From Arthrobacter sp. Bi83 (GTDB lineage: Bacteria > Actinomycetota > Actinomycetes > Actinomycetales > Micrococcaceae), in contig NZ_CAKKLY010000047.1 of the NCBI RefSeq assembly GCF_918698095.1, positions 1 to 40,190 of the forward strand: a stretch of DNA of 40,190 nucleotides, read 5' to 3'. Made by a program: the position numbers and the translations under genes. Each line of letters starts with the position of its first letter. Positions within the stretch are counted from its first letter, which is position 1. Below the pieces are notes generated by a model, which was given only the letters and a program-made list of their open reading frames with translations, was not told the DNA's origin and made no database searches. This document shows, piece by piece, positions 16,743 to 25,054 of the stretch.

Positions 16743-17020
16743 CCGCCGTGCAGGCCGTCGTCGCTGCTGTCGCCCGAAGTTGCATCCCCGGTGTCATCCG
16801 ACAAGTCCATATTGCCGCGCGCTTCGGCCATGGTGGGCCCGCCGGGCGGGATGTCGTAGCGCTCGGGGCGGATTCCGTGGGACTGTTCCTCGATCAGCGC
16901 CTGCTCTTCACTGAAGCGGATTGCGTTGGCGTCATCGCCCGCGTCGCCGGGGCCGTCGTCGCGGATCTTTGAGGGGTTCGGGACTATGAAGCCGTCGTCC
17001 TTGGCATTGTGCTCGCTCAT
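16730..17020 (-). CDS. Small acidic hypothetical protein
   Basis: A 96-residue hydrophilic protein from ATG 17020 (MSEHNAKDDGFIVPNPSKIR). GGAAAGG lies 9 nt upstream; an in-frame ATG at 17029 overlaps that element and is less likely. The composition is rich in Asp, Glu, Gly and Ser, with no hydrophobic segment. ANAIRFSEEQALIEEQSHGI and RYDIPPGGPTMAEARGNMDL are the only more structured parts, and the C-terminus is a disordered Asp/Ser/Gly tail. I do not recognise the family. A palindrome-like motif shared with the SDR gene lies about 50 bp upstream, which suggests shared, possibly stress-linked regulation. Confidence 0.7.
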   Translation of the reverse strand: MSEHNAKDDGFIVPNPSKIRDDGPGDAGDDANAIRFSEEQALIEEQSHGIRPERYDIPPGGPTMAEARGNMDLSDDTGDATSGDSSDDGLHGGAEQ

Positions 17021-17070
17021 GGCCTTCATCCTTTCCAGTGCTGTGCTGTCCTGGTAATCAACGCACATGG

Positions 17071-17082
17071 TAAGCCTACTTT
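17071..17082. promoter_or_regulatory. TAAGCCTACTTT motif upstream of the small acidic protein gene
   Basis: A degenerate copy of the TAAGCATGCTTA palindrome, about 51 bp upstream of the start at 17020. See the entry at 16190. Confidence 0.3.
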
Positions 17083-17309
17083 CGATTGCGCGCGGCGGGA
17101 AATGCACTCCTTTGTCAACCACCCGGTCAGCTGGGTTTTGGCTGCACCACCGCGGCGGCCGACGTCCGGAAATCCGAGACTCCAGGCTCAGATCGGGTGT
17201 AATCCGCGTCATATCCGGTCGCGACACGCGGTATTTACCATTTCAAGTCGCCAGATTTACCGTCTACTTGGCAAACTACTGGGGGAACAATCGCTCTTTA
17301 AGGGGAACC

Positions 17310-18167
17310 ATGCGCAAGACTGCCGCAGAAAACACCAACTTCCGGCTGAAGGCCGTGCTGGACGTTCTGGCGGAGGGGGTGTTGACTGGTGAGTCGCAGA
17401 ATGCTGGCGAAGTACTCGCCGAGGCACTCATCCGAGTTCCGTTGAACGCCTACGAGGCTGAACTGCTCAGCGGGGGGATCCCCCGCGGCCACAAGTCGCT
17501 CACTACTGCCACGGCCAAGCTGGTCAAGGCCGGTTGGTTGGTCAAGGGCCGCTCCGGCTGGACCATCACCGAAGACGGCCTGCGAGCAACTGTCGCGTTC
17601 GCGGACGCCGACAGCTTCGCTGTAGCGCTCGACGCCGGAACGCCGGTTCCTGCCAACACGCCCCTTCCGGTGGCCGTGCCCGCCAAACCTGCCGCTAAGA
17701 AGGCAGCTGCTGTCAAGGCTGGGAAGGCTCCGTCCAAGGCTGCGAAGGTCGTGGACAAGGCTGCCAAGCTGATCGAGGACGCGGTTGCTCCCGTTGCCAA
17801 GGCGGTTCGCAGCAAGAAGGCCGAGGCGAGCTCCGAAACTGAAGCTCCCGCCGTCGAAACTGCCCCGCAGCCGGAAGCGGTAGCCGTTGCCGGTGACTTC
17901 AACACGCTGCTGGGTGCCCCGGAGAACTGGGCTCCGCAGTATGACGAAGCCCAGATGGAGCTCGACGCCCTCGACCAGCTGTGGAAGCTGACGGCTGACA
18001 TTCCGGCCGGCCACTACACTTTCAAGATCGCGCTGAACCGCTCCTGGGAGGAGAACTACGGCGCTTTCGGTGCTTTCGACGGTGCAAACCACGAACTGCA
18101 CCACGACGGCGGCCGCCTCACCATCCGGTACGACCACCGCACGCGGGATATCACCGTAAACGCATGA
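17310..18167 (+). CDS. Winged-helix-like N-terminus, Lys/Ala-rich linker and pullulanase-type X25 domain
   Basis: A 285-residue protein from ATG 17310 with AGGGGAA upstream. Residues ~10-100 form a helical winged-helix-like module (NFRLKAVLDVLAEGVLTGES, SLTTATAKLVKAGWLVKGRS, GWTITEDGLRATVAF) similar to Mrr_N-type DNA-binding domains. Residues ~115-195 are a low-complexity Ala/Lys/Pro/Val linker (AAKKAAAVKAGKAPSKAAK), histone H1-like. Residues ~195-285 match the X25 module of amylopullulanases: DFNTLLGAPENWAPQYDEAQ, LDQLWKLTADIPAGHYTFKI and ALNRSWEENYG. X25 modules are normally part of secreted starch-acting enzymes, but there is no signal peptide or catalytic domain here. An intracellular DNA-binding protein carrying a carbohydrate-type module is an inference. 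Domain assignment to X25 is firm; the wing assignment is moderate. Confidence 0.82.
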   Translation: MRKTAAENTNFRLKAVLDVLAEGVLTGESQNAGEVLAEALIRVPLNAYEAELLSGGIPRGHKSLTTATAKLVKAGWLVKGRSGWTITEDGLRATVAFADADSFAVALDAGTPVPANTPLPVAVPAKPAAKKAAAVKAGKAPSKAAKVVDKAAKLIEDAVAPVAKAVRSKKAEASSETEAPAVETAPQPEAVAVAGDFNTLLGAPENWAPQYDEAQMELDALDQLWKLTADIPAGHYTFKIALNRSWEENYGAFGAFDGANHELHHDGGRLTIRYDHRTRDITVNA

Positions 18168-18170
18168 CCC

Positions 18171-18245
18171 GGCCCGCCAACTGACCCAGGTCAGTACGCG
18201 GCCCGCCAACTGACGCGGCCCGTGAACTGGGACAGCTCAGTACGC
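18171..18245. repeat. 29-nt repeat: full copy, truncated copy, diverged copy
   Basis: Unit A at 18171-18199 starts GGCCCGCCAACTGACCCAGG and ends GTACGC. A 17-nt truncated copy follows at 18200-18216 (GGCCCGCCAACTGACGC), then a diverged full copy at 18217-18245 starting GGCCCGTGAACTGGGACAGC. Unit A contains the palindrome CTGACC-CA-GGTCAG. It lies just after the X25-protein stop codon. The rest of the 378-bp spacer up to 18545 holds the hairpin at 18252 and otherwise nothing I can identify. Confidence 0.6.
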
Positions 18246-18251
18246 AGCTGA

Positions 18252-18287
18252 GAAGCCCCGTTGCCGCAACCGCGGCAGCGGGGCTTC
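18252..18287. terminator. Strong hairpin, probably a bidirectional terminator
   Basis: GAAGCCCCG pairs with CGGGGCTTC and TTGCCGC with GCGGCAG (one mismatch), giving a 15-16 bp stem with a 4-nt loop. It is located between convergent genes (X25 protein and the MscS-family gene). Confidence 0.65.
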
Positions 18288-18545
18288 GCTGTGTCCGGAA
18301 GCGCCGGTCGTCCCGAAGCGGCGGTCTGATGCAAACGTGGCGGATGCTCCGGGTTTGATTCTCCGGGAGGATACAGGCTGTCAGGCTGTCCGAGCGTCAT
18401 TCGTGGGCGGACAGGTCTTTTCCCGGTCCTCGAACACTTCCTCTCCCGGGCCGCTGAAGGCGCGCGACCGCTCCACGGCTGCAATGGAACCGGTGAACAG
18501 CTGGGAGTCGCGCGGATCCGACGGCTGCCTAGGCTGCGCCTCAAG

Positions 18546-19515
18546 CTACGGGCGCTGGGGCGAGGTAATCGTGGCATGTGGCTGCGTTGAATTTTGCTGC
18601 GAGGAATTGACGGTTTCCCAGCGGACATGGGGCAGTGCCTGCGGATGCTGTCGCTGCAGGAATCCCACCAACTCTTCGCGGACGAGGCAGCGCAGGTCGA
18701 ACAGGGAGGCGCTGTCCGCGGCACTCACGAGGATCCGGACGCGCACGAAGCCGCTGGTGGCGTCGGTGACCTGGAGGATGCCCACGCGTCCAGTTTTCGA
18801 AGGGCGTGGTGGTGAAGTAGGTGGAGGGAAGAATGAGGCGGCGGTCATCCCAGATGTGGACCACCACGTAGGTCAGGGTAATCTCCTCGATCCGGCCCCA
18901 TTCCTTCTGCACCACCACTACGTCGTCAACGCGGATGGCATCGGTGAAGGCCAGCTGGACGCCGGCGAAAACGTTGACCAGTGCGGACCGTACCGCCAGG
19001 CCGGCAACGATGGAGATCAGTCCGGCCGAGGCCAGGATGCCTGCCCCGAGGGCCCGGACGTCCGGGAAGGTGAGCAGCGCGATGCCGAGCGCCAAAATGA
19101 CCACCAGGGCTATGCCGATGCGCCTGGCGAGAATCACCTGGGTGCGCAGGCGTCTTGCGCGGCGGTTGTCCGCCACGTCCACGCTGTAGTGCATGAGCAT
19201 CAGTGCTTCGATGATCAGCAGGATGGCAACTGCCAGCCAGGCCACAGAGGCGATGAGCGCGATCAGCAGGATGTGGTCCACATTCGTGCGCCACGGGGCG
19301 TCGTCCGTGATGAGTGCCAGGGCGATCCGGATGCCGGTCAGGCAGAGGGCCAGGCGGAGCGGAACCCGGCCCATGCGGGAGGTCTCGCGCAGCGCGGGTA
19401 GCCTGCGGTTGAGGCGGAGGAGGATTCTGCGGAGCAGCCAGGAGAGGAACAGCCCTGCGGCTACGGCAACGGCTATTGCGAGACAGGGCATTGCTTGGTT
19501 TACAAGGTCTTGCAT
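18546..19515 (-). pseudogene. MscS-family mechanosensitive channel gene with internal deletion and frameshift
   Basis: From ATG 19515 the frame encodes a typical MscS-like N-terminus: helix 1 LAIAVAVAAGLFLSWLLRRI, further helices (LIALIASVAWLAVAILLIIE, RIGIALVVILALGIALLTF), and the pore/beta region GLISIVAGLAVRSALVNVFA, then FTDAIRVDDVVVVQKEWGRI and LPSTYFTTTPFENWTR. After that the frame turns into low-complexity Arg/Pro sequence and stops at 18541. Another frame, starting in the same few bases (about 18781-18795), continues with family-like RVGILQVTDATSGFVRVRIL and LFDLRCLVREELVGFL and stops at 18546. The segment that normally joins these two blocks in the C-terminal domain is missing. A non-multiple-of-three deletion therefore inactivates the gene, unless it is a sequencing error. 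The N-terminal membrane part is intact. Confidence 0.8.
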
Positions 19516-19676
19516 GCATAAACCGTTACCAACCTCTCCTCAGCCTGTTGAAATCGTCGGGAATGGGCTATGGCGGCAACGGTTCGGTAGCGATCGGGCC
19601 GATTCCAAGGTTTTTCCAAGGTCGGCTGCCGCACAATTAATCCATCGTCTTTTCTAACCTTTGAGGAGGGGCCTTG

Positions 19677-20420
19677 ATGCGCCGATCAGCATCAGCATCA
19701 TCAGCAGTGACGGTTTTCTCGGGTGTGTGCGTGGCGCTCCTGCTCGCTTCCTGCGGTTCGCCGGCATCGGCTCCGCCCACAACGTCTCCGGCAGGGGGAT
19801 CGCCCACAGCGTCCGCCAGCGCGAGCGCCACATCGTCGCCGTCGGCTACCCCTTCGGCGGGCGCCACCACGCCCGCCGAAGGCTGGAAGACCTTTACGAC
19901 GACGGACGGTTCGCTGTCCTTTGATTACCCGGCCGATTGGACCATCAAGGATCCGGCCGGGCAAACGCCCGCAGGCGGCGGCGCTTTTGTGGAAGTCTCC
20001 AAGGCCAACGGAAAGTCCATGGCCACCCTGCGCACCAACGTGGTCACCGGCGCCGAGTGCACCAAGAAGCAGCCTTACGGAATGCTGGACTCCCAGCCTC
20101 TGCCTGCGCTGGCCCAGGCAGGAAAGACACCCCGGTTCGCCTTCGAGTCCCGCATGGACCCCGAAGCAACCGACCCGACGAAGGCGAATATCCTTGCCTA
20201 CGGCATCACATCCGCGCCGGAGCCCACCGGAACTGAGGCCTGCCCGATTTTCCACTTCTTCACCTGGCCGCCGAGCGGTGCGATGTTTGGCGGTGTCTAC
20301 AACCCGTTCGACACGACGCCCGGCAACGAACCGTTCGTGGACACACCTGAGGCATACAAGGAGACGGCCGAGTACAGGGACATTCGCAAGATGATCACAT
20401 CCCTCCGTCCCGCGGGCTGA
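19677..20420 (+). CDS. Putative lipoprotein
   Basis: A 247-residue secreted protein from ATG 19677, preceded by GAGGAGGGG; an in-frame TTG three bases earlier is less likely. The signal peptide MRRSASASSAVTVFSGVCVA is followed by the lipobox LLASC (acylated Cys, then GSPASAPP). A Ser/Thr/Ala/Pro-rich spacer precedes the mature domain beginning AEGWKTFTTTDGSLSFDYPA. This DGSLSFDYPADW pattern resembles PsbP/LpqN-type lipoprotein folds seen in actinobacteria, but I cannot place it in a family with certainty. Two Cys residues in the mature part (GAECTKK and TEACPIF) could form a disulfide. No partner genes are obvious. Confidence 0.75.
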   Translation: MRRSASASSAVTVFSGVCVALLLASCGSPASAPPTTSPAGGSPTASASASATSSPSATPSAGATTPAEGWKTFTTTDGSLSFDYPADWTIKDPAGQTPAGGGAFVEVSKANGKSMATLRTNVVTGAECTKKQPYGMLDSQPLPALAQAGKTPRFAFESRMDPEATDPTKANILAYGITSAPEPTGTEACPIFHFFTWPPSGAMFGGVYNPFDTTPGNEPFVDTPEAYKETAEYRDIRKMITSLRPAG

Positions 20421-20535
20421 CAACCGCTGGGCGATGAGTGCGTGCTGGTCGGGCCTCTCGGGACCGTCCCGCTGGTCGGTCAGGGTGTGCTGCTCGAGCC
20501 TGTCGGGACCGAAGACCCGGCGCTACATTGGACTC

Positions 20536-20838
20536 ATGACTCACTCAAATGCGTCAGATGCGGACAGCGTGCGCCTCACGGCGCGCGTCACCGGGGCAGT
20601 CCAGGGCGTCGGCTTTCGCTACTGGACGGCGCGCAAAGCCGACGAGTTGGGAATCACCGGTTCGGTAAGGAACGACGACGACGGTTCGGTCGCCGTCGTC
20701 GCCGAGGGGCCGCAGCCGGTCATCATCGAATTCCGGCGCTGGCTCGGATCCAGCCAAGCTCCCGGCCGGGTAGCCCACGTTGACGAGAAGATGACCCCGG
20801 CCGAGGGGAAGTTCAACACTTTCAACGTGGTGGGCTGA
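20536..20838 (+). CDS. acyP: Acylphosphatase
   Basis: A 100-residue protein from ATG 20536. It has the acylphosphatase signature TGAVQGVGFRYWTARKADEL, with the phosphate-binding loop and catalytic Arg in GVGFRYW, and the second motif GITGSVRNDDDGSVAVVAEG with the catalytic Asn. The enzyme hydrolyses carboxyl-phosphate bonds such as those in acyl phosphates. The first ~10 residues (MTHSNASDAD) are an extra flexible extension. No clear Shine-Dalgarno is visible, and no functional neighbours are present. It converges with the RecB-like nuclease gene. Confidence 0.93.
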   Translation: MTHSNASDADSVRLTARVTGAVQGVGFRYWTARKADELGITGSVRNDDDGSVAVVAEGPQPVIIEFRRWLGSSQAPGRVAHVDEKMTPAEGKFNTFNVVG

Positions 20839-20851
20839 CGGGGTTTGTTGA

Positions 20852-20874
20852 CCGGCAGACGGGACAGCTGCCGG
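20852..20874. terminator. Possible terminator hairpin between acyP and the RecB-like nuclease gene
   Basis: CCGGCAG and CTGCCGG form a perfect 7-bp stem with a 9-nt loop, 14 bp after the acyP stop and 46 bp after the converging gene's stop. No T run follows. Confidence 0.35.
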
Positions 20875-20919
20875 GTGGACGGTCCTTCGACGTGCGGGCT
20901 GTCGGCGTCGACTAAACGC

Positions 20920-23900
20920 TCACAGCCGGGGAGGGCGCGGACTGAGCCCGATGAAAGCACCAAGCTCCTCCAAAGCCGAGGGTTTGTTGGGCATGTAGTT
21001 TGTCAGCTCGGGGGAGCGGACGATCACCGCCCGCCACTGGCCGCGTGACACAGCAACGTTGATGCGGTTGCGGTTCAGGAGGAACTCTGCGCCGCGGGGT
21101 GCTTCGGCAATGGCAGAGCACGCCATGGACACGAGCACCACGGGAGCTTCCTGCCCCTGGAACTTGTCCACCGTTCCCACCCGCACCTCTGCCAGCCCCT
21201 TCCGGTCGAGCGCATGCCGGATGGCCTGCACCTGGGCGTTGTAGGCGGCCACCACCAGGATGTCTTTTGCCTCGAGCCGGCGGACCGGATCAGCCATGCC
21301 GGGAGTCCATTTGAGGCCGATATGGTCGTTTGCCAGTTCGACGATCTTCGCGGCCTCCTCTTTGGAACTCGTCGTGTTGCCGGTGTGCTCCACGAGGACC
21401 GTCTCCACACCGGCCGGCACGCCGTCCAGCTGCCGATACGTGGCAGCCGGCGCTGACTCGAGCCTGCCGTCGTAGCTGAGGAGCGAAACCGCCTGACACA
21501 GCTGGGGATGCATCCGCCAGGAATCGGCGAGGAAGTAGCCCATCTCGGAGGGCATGGTGGCGTGGCCGGCGGACAGCCAGCCGAGGGCTGACTCGTCAAC
21601 AGGCTGCGGATGGGAGCCTTGCGTGACTTGGGGCAGTTGCTGGGGATCGCCGAGCAGCAGGAGGCGCTTTGCAGACCGGGCAACGGCAAGGGTGTTGGCC
21701 AGCGAATACTGGCCCGCCTCGTCGATGACCAGCAAGTCCAGTGAGCCGGCGGGTACACACTTGCCAGTCATGGTCCAGGCCGTCCCGCCGATCAAGCAAC
21801 CCCCATCGCCGGTGAGGATCCGTGCGACGTCATTGTCCGTGGTCAGGTGCCAGGGGACGTCGGAGCCGGAGCGCGGAGCCCTGACGTCCTTGGCCACAAC
21901 CCGCGGGTCGACGCCCGCCTTCTCGATGGCCGTGCAGAGCATGTTCTCGATGACCGCGTGCGACTGGGCAACGACGCCCACCTTCCACCCGCGTCGCACC
22001 AGGCGTGCGATGACGTGCGAGCCAACGTACGTCTTGCCCGTCCCCGGCGGCCCCTGGACTGCGAGGTAGGACCTGTCCAGATCGCCGAGGGCTTCAGTGA
22101 TGGCTGAGACGTAGTCAGCGTTGCCGGAGTCGTCGTGGCCGACTGCCGGGAGTGCCTCCAGCGTGGCCAGGCGCGGGGGCACCCGGCGGAGGACGTCGAG
22201 TCCGGAGTGCTTGGGCAGCGATGGAAGCGTGGACCCTACGAGTTGCGCGAGGTCGGCCAGGGCCGCCTCGATGTTCGCTGTGGGAATGGGCCGGTCCGGG
22301 GTGAGGGCCACGGGCAACTGGAAGTACGGCGGTACCTTGCCTGTTGACTTCTCGGTGATGGTGATGATGGTCTTGCCCGGCTGGCCGGGGTGGTCCTCAA
22401 CCGCCTCCACCAGAGTGCCGAAGATTCCGTCGCGGGACAGCGCCTCCCGCCCAATTGAATCGGCGGCTGTGCCCGGAGCCCGCGGCGTACGGCCGCCGTC
22501 GACCTCTCCGAGACCGTCGGGCAGGGGATCCTCGAACATCCGGAACCACGTGGAGCCTGTGCGGAACTCCGAGCCTTCGCTCATGGTGCCGGTGAGCCGC
22601 AGGGTCCTGGATTCCGTGCGGGCGCGGGAGCTGGGCGGTGCCCAGTCGGAGACCACTGAAGCGTCCTCAACCACGAAGACGTTGCGCTGGTCCGACCAGC
22701 GGTCCACCTCCGATTCAAGGCGGTCGAAATGCTCCCACCAGAACTGCTTGCGTTCCCGGCGGTGATAGCCCGTAGCCGCCGCCACCATCGCCACGGCCTG
22801 TTCGTCGGCGGTGAGTTCACGGTTATCCGGGAGTGAATCCAGATAGGAGCGAAGGGTTTCTTCCTCCGCAGGCGGTTCCGCGCCGGACTCGGCGGCACCG
22901 CCCTCAGAGGCGATGGCCGGGACGGTCGCCTCACGGGAGGCGTCAGAGGCGGACGGCCCGCGCAGCTGCAGCAGCCAGTCGCGCAGGCGCAGGGTGGAGA
23001 GGCAGTCGTACTGGTTGTAGTCGGAGATGGAGGAAAGGATGGCAGCGGCCTCGGCCTGAGTCTCGGGTCCGCCGTCGCGTGCGGTGCAGAACGCCGCGTA
23101 GGCCACCACCGAAGCACCGGCGTCTTTGACGTCTCCGGACCTCAGGTTGCTCCCCATGTACAGCGGCTCGAGTTTCTTGATGGAGTAGGAGGCCTCCGAA
23201 ATCCTGAGCGAGTGCCGCACTGTGGCGTAGAGGTCCACGAGGACTCCCTCGCGAAGCCAGGAATCCACAATGTCCTCGCCGGCGACGTGAGTCAGCGAGA
23301 GGTGGCGCAGCGCTGTCTTTTCGTACGGCGCGTAGTGATAGACGTGCATCTCCGGATACCTGGCGCGGCGTTCCTCCACGTAGGCGAGGAAGTCGAGGAA
23401 CGCCTGCCGTTCACCAGAACGGGAATGCGCCCAGAAAGGCCGGAACACGGGCGTCGCGCCGGGTGGATCCCCGGGCAGGGGCGCCTCGATCACGCCAAAG
23501 AGGTATTCCAATCCCCACTGGCCCGTGACGGGATCCTGCCACAGCGGGTCGCCTTCGAAGTCGAAGAAGATGTCGCCGTCGCTGGGAGCGGGGATGCTGG
23601 CCAGGGCGTTCTCAGGCAACACTTTGAAGGTGATGGTATGTTCCTGGCCGTCCTTGAGGAAGGTCCGCGAACCGTCCGGAGATTCACGGGCGGTCTGCAT
23701 GCGGGCCTGGTCACGCAGGCGCCGGGTTGACCCGGTGGCCTTCTCCGGAGGCAACTCCGCGAGGGCATCGATGCTGGTGATGCCGCCAGCGATCAGTTTT
23801 TTCCGCTGGACGGAGGTCATGCCGGCCACCATCAGCAGGTCGCGGTGTTCGGACACCTGCTCGGCGCAGTAGTCGCACCTTCCGCAATAGCCGATGCCCG

Positions 23901-24636
23901 GCTGCTGCCACGCCACGGGAACACCGGAGACGCGGTGTGCGGCGGTCAGTTCGCGGAAGCGGTCGCGGCGCTCGCGGTACACCGGCAGCAGGTCGGTGAG
24001 CGAGTGGATGCTTCGTTCGAGGTTGCCCAGCACCAGCGTGACGCGGGGAGCGGGATTAAGTCCGAGTTTGATCAGCTGGTCCCCGTAGGCGGCAAGCTGC
24101 AGAAGCGCGCCCACCTTGGCATGCCTGGCCAGCTTGGTGTCCCATACGGCGTAGCGGCCGCCGTTGGCGTCAGGACCGGGTTTGTCCGCGGCCTCGCTGC
24201 CAGTGCTCTCGCTGCCAGTGCCATCCTTAACCAGGAAGTCCGCATAGCCGAGGAATTCGCCGTCGAAAAAGGTTGCTTGGAAGACTACGTCGGCCCCTGC
24301 CCGGAGCGCCGCTGCCGTTTCTTCGTGCCTGGCGGCCAGGTCTGACCGGGCGGTGGTTCCGCGCTCCACGCAGTACACGCCGGTGCCGCGGGCCGGATCC
24401 CAGGCGCCGTACTCTGCGATGAGGCCGGCCAGCACCTGGTGCTCGTGGAGATCGCCGAGTTTGCCGGCGCGGGCCTGCATCTCGTCGGCGGGAAAGTCGG
24501 CCTTGGAGGAGCGGCCGAGTTTCTCGTCCAGGATCCGGAGGGTGCGGTATTCGCACTCGCTTGCGGCCACAAGGTCACTGGCCGAGAACACCAGATCGGC
24601 GGGTGCTTCCAGCGTCAGGGCATCGAGCAGGAACAT
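20920..24636 (-). CDS. TM0106-family RecB-like nuclease with RNase H-like and superfamily 1 helicase domains
   Basis: A 1238-residue multidomain protein. Residues ~15-250 form a RecB/Cas4-type nuclease: Cys28 in AASECEYRTL, His in LHEHQVL, Asp in GEFLGYADFLV (~130), DxK in WDTKLARH (~165) and a Cys trio in GYCGRCDYCAEQ (~248). The four Cys fit the iron-sulfur arrangement of Cas4/AddB-type nucleases. An HhH-like segment (MTSVQRKKLIAGGITSIDAL) follows. An RNase H-like exonuclease region begins with DIFFDFEGDPLW (~350). The C-terminal helicase has Walker A GPPGTGKTYVG (~860), DEAGQY (~969), LLLGDPQQLPQV, VGTVDKFQGQEAPVV and NRINVAVSRGQWRAV. The family is predicted to process DNA ends; its cellular role is not established. 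It stands alone. Confidence 0.92.
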   Translation of the reverse strand: MFLLDALTLEAPADLVFSASDLVAASECEYRTLRILDEKLGRSSKADFPADEMQARAGKLGDLHEHQVLAGLIAEYGAWDPARGTGVYCVERGTTARSDLAARHEETAAALRAGADVVFQATFFDGEFLGYADFLVKDGTGSESTGSEAADKPGPDANGGRYAVWDTKLARHAKVGALLQLAAYGDQLIKLGLNPAPRVTLVLGNLERSIHSLTDLLPVYRERRDRFRELTAAHRVSGVPVAWQQPGIGYCGRCDYCAEQVSEHRDLLMVAGMTSVQRKKLIAGGITSIDALAELPPEKATGSTRRLRDQARMQTARESPDGSRTFLKDGQEHTITFKVLPENALASIPAPSDGDIFFDFEGDPLWQDPVTGQWGLEYLFGVIEAPLPGDPPGATPVFRPFWAHSRSGERQAFLDFLAYVEERRARYPEMHVYHYAPYEKTALRHLSLTHVAGEDIVDSWLREGVLVDLYATVRHSLRISEASYSIKKLEPLYMGSNLRSGDVKDAGASVVAYAAFCTARDGGPETQAEAAAILSSISDYNQYDCLSTLRLRDWLLQLRGPSASDASREATVPAIASEGGAAESGAEPPAEEETLRSYLDSLPDNRELTADEQAVAMVAAATGYHRRERKQFWWEHFDRLESEVDRWSDQRNVFVVEDASVVSDWAPPSSRARTESRTLRLTGTMSEGSEFRTGSTWFRMFEDPLPDGLGEVDGGRTPRAPGTAADSIGREALSRDGIFGTLVEAVEDHPGQPGKTIITITEKSTGKVPPYFQLPVALTPDRPIPTANIEAALADLAQLVGSTLPSLPKHSGLDVLRRVPPRLATLEALPAVGHDDSGNADYVSAITEALGDLDRSYLAVQGPPGTGKTYVGSHVIARLVRRGWKVGVVAQSHAVIENMLCTAIEKAGVDPRVVAKDVRAPRSGSDVPWHLTTDNDVARILTGDGGCLIGGTAWTMTGKCVPAGSLDLLVIDEAGQYSLANTLAVARSAKRLLLLGDPQQLPQVTQGSHPQPVDESALGWLSAGHATMPSEMGYFLADSWRMHPQLCQAVSLLSYDGRLESAPAATYRQLDGVPAGVETVLVEHTGNTTSSKEEAAKIVELANDHIGLKWTPGMADPVRRLEAKDILVVAAYNAQVQAIRHALDRKGLAEVRVGTVDKFQGQEAPVVLVSMACSAIAEAPRGAEFLLNRNRINVAVSRGQWRAVIVRSPELTNYMPNKPSALEELGAFIGLSPRPPRL

Positions 24637-24769
24637 GGGGCCTCCCCATTGGCAGCCTCACTCCGGGAGGGCTCCCGGTGTGCTAATTCGAATCTAGCAA
24701 GTGGCTCTGACAATGAAGGCTCTGACGGTGAAGGCCATCTGCAGCGTTGGCGGAAGTGCCCCGATCGGC

Positions 24770-25054
24770 TTACGTGTGGGCGTACGTAAGGCAGTCGGCG
24801 TTGTCCGGGCCCGGGCCCACGTGGACTTCCGGTGCCTGGCACATCAGGTGGTCGTTATGGACGCACTCCCCGCGCTGGCAGGCACCGACTCCGGCCAGGA
24901 CCTTGGGCAGCCCGCCGTGGATTCCGGTGTCGATGAACGTGGCACAGGAGGCGTGGTCTGTGGTGCCGCCGACCGTGATGGCCTCGGCATTGCAGTGGGT
25001 GTGATCGTTGAAGGAGCAGTTGGATACGCTGCAGTCGGCGACATGCGTGGACAT
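24770..25054 (-). CDS. Tandem DUF1540 cysteine-rich protein
   Basis: A 94-residue protein from ATG 25054, with GGAGGAA 6 nt upstream. Two copies of a DUF1540 module are seen: CSVSNCSFNDHTHCNAEAIT followed by HASCATF (residues ~8-41), and CQRGECVHNDHLMCQAPEVH followed by NADCLTY (residues ~58-91). Each has four Cys in the same spacing with a conserved Asn/His-rich centre, consistent with metal or cluster binding. The function of DUF1540 is unknown. It is divergent from the formaldehyde dehydrogenase gene across a 315-bp spacer. Confidence 0.88.
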   Translation of the reverse strand: MSTHVADCSVSNCSFNDHTHCNAEAITVGGTTDHASCATFIDTGIHGGLPKVLAGVGACQRGECVHNDHLMCQAPEVHVGPGPDNADCLTYAHT

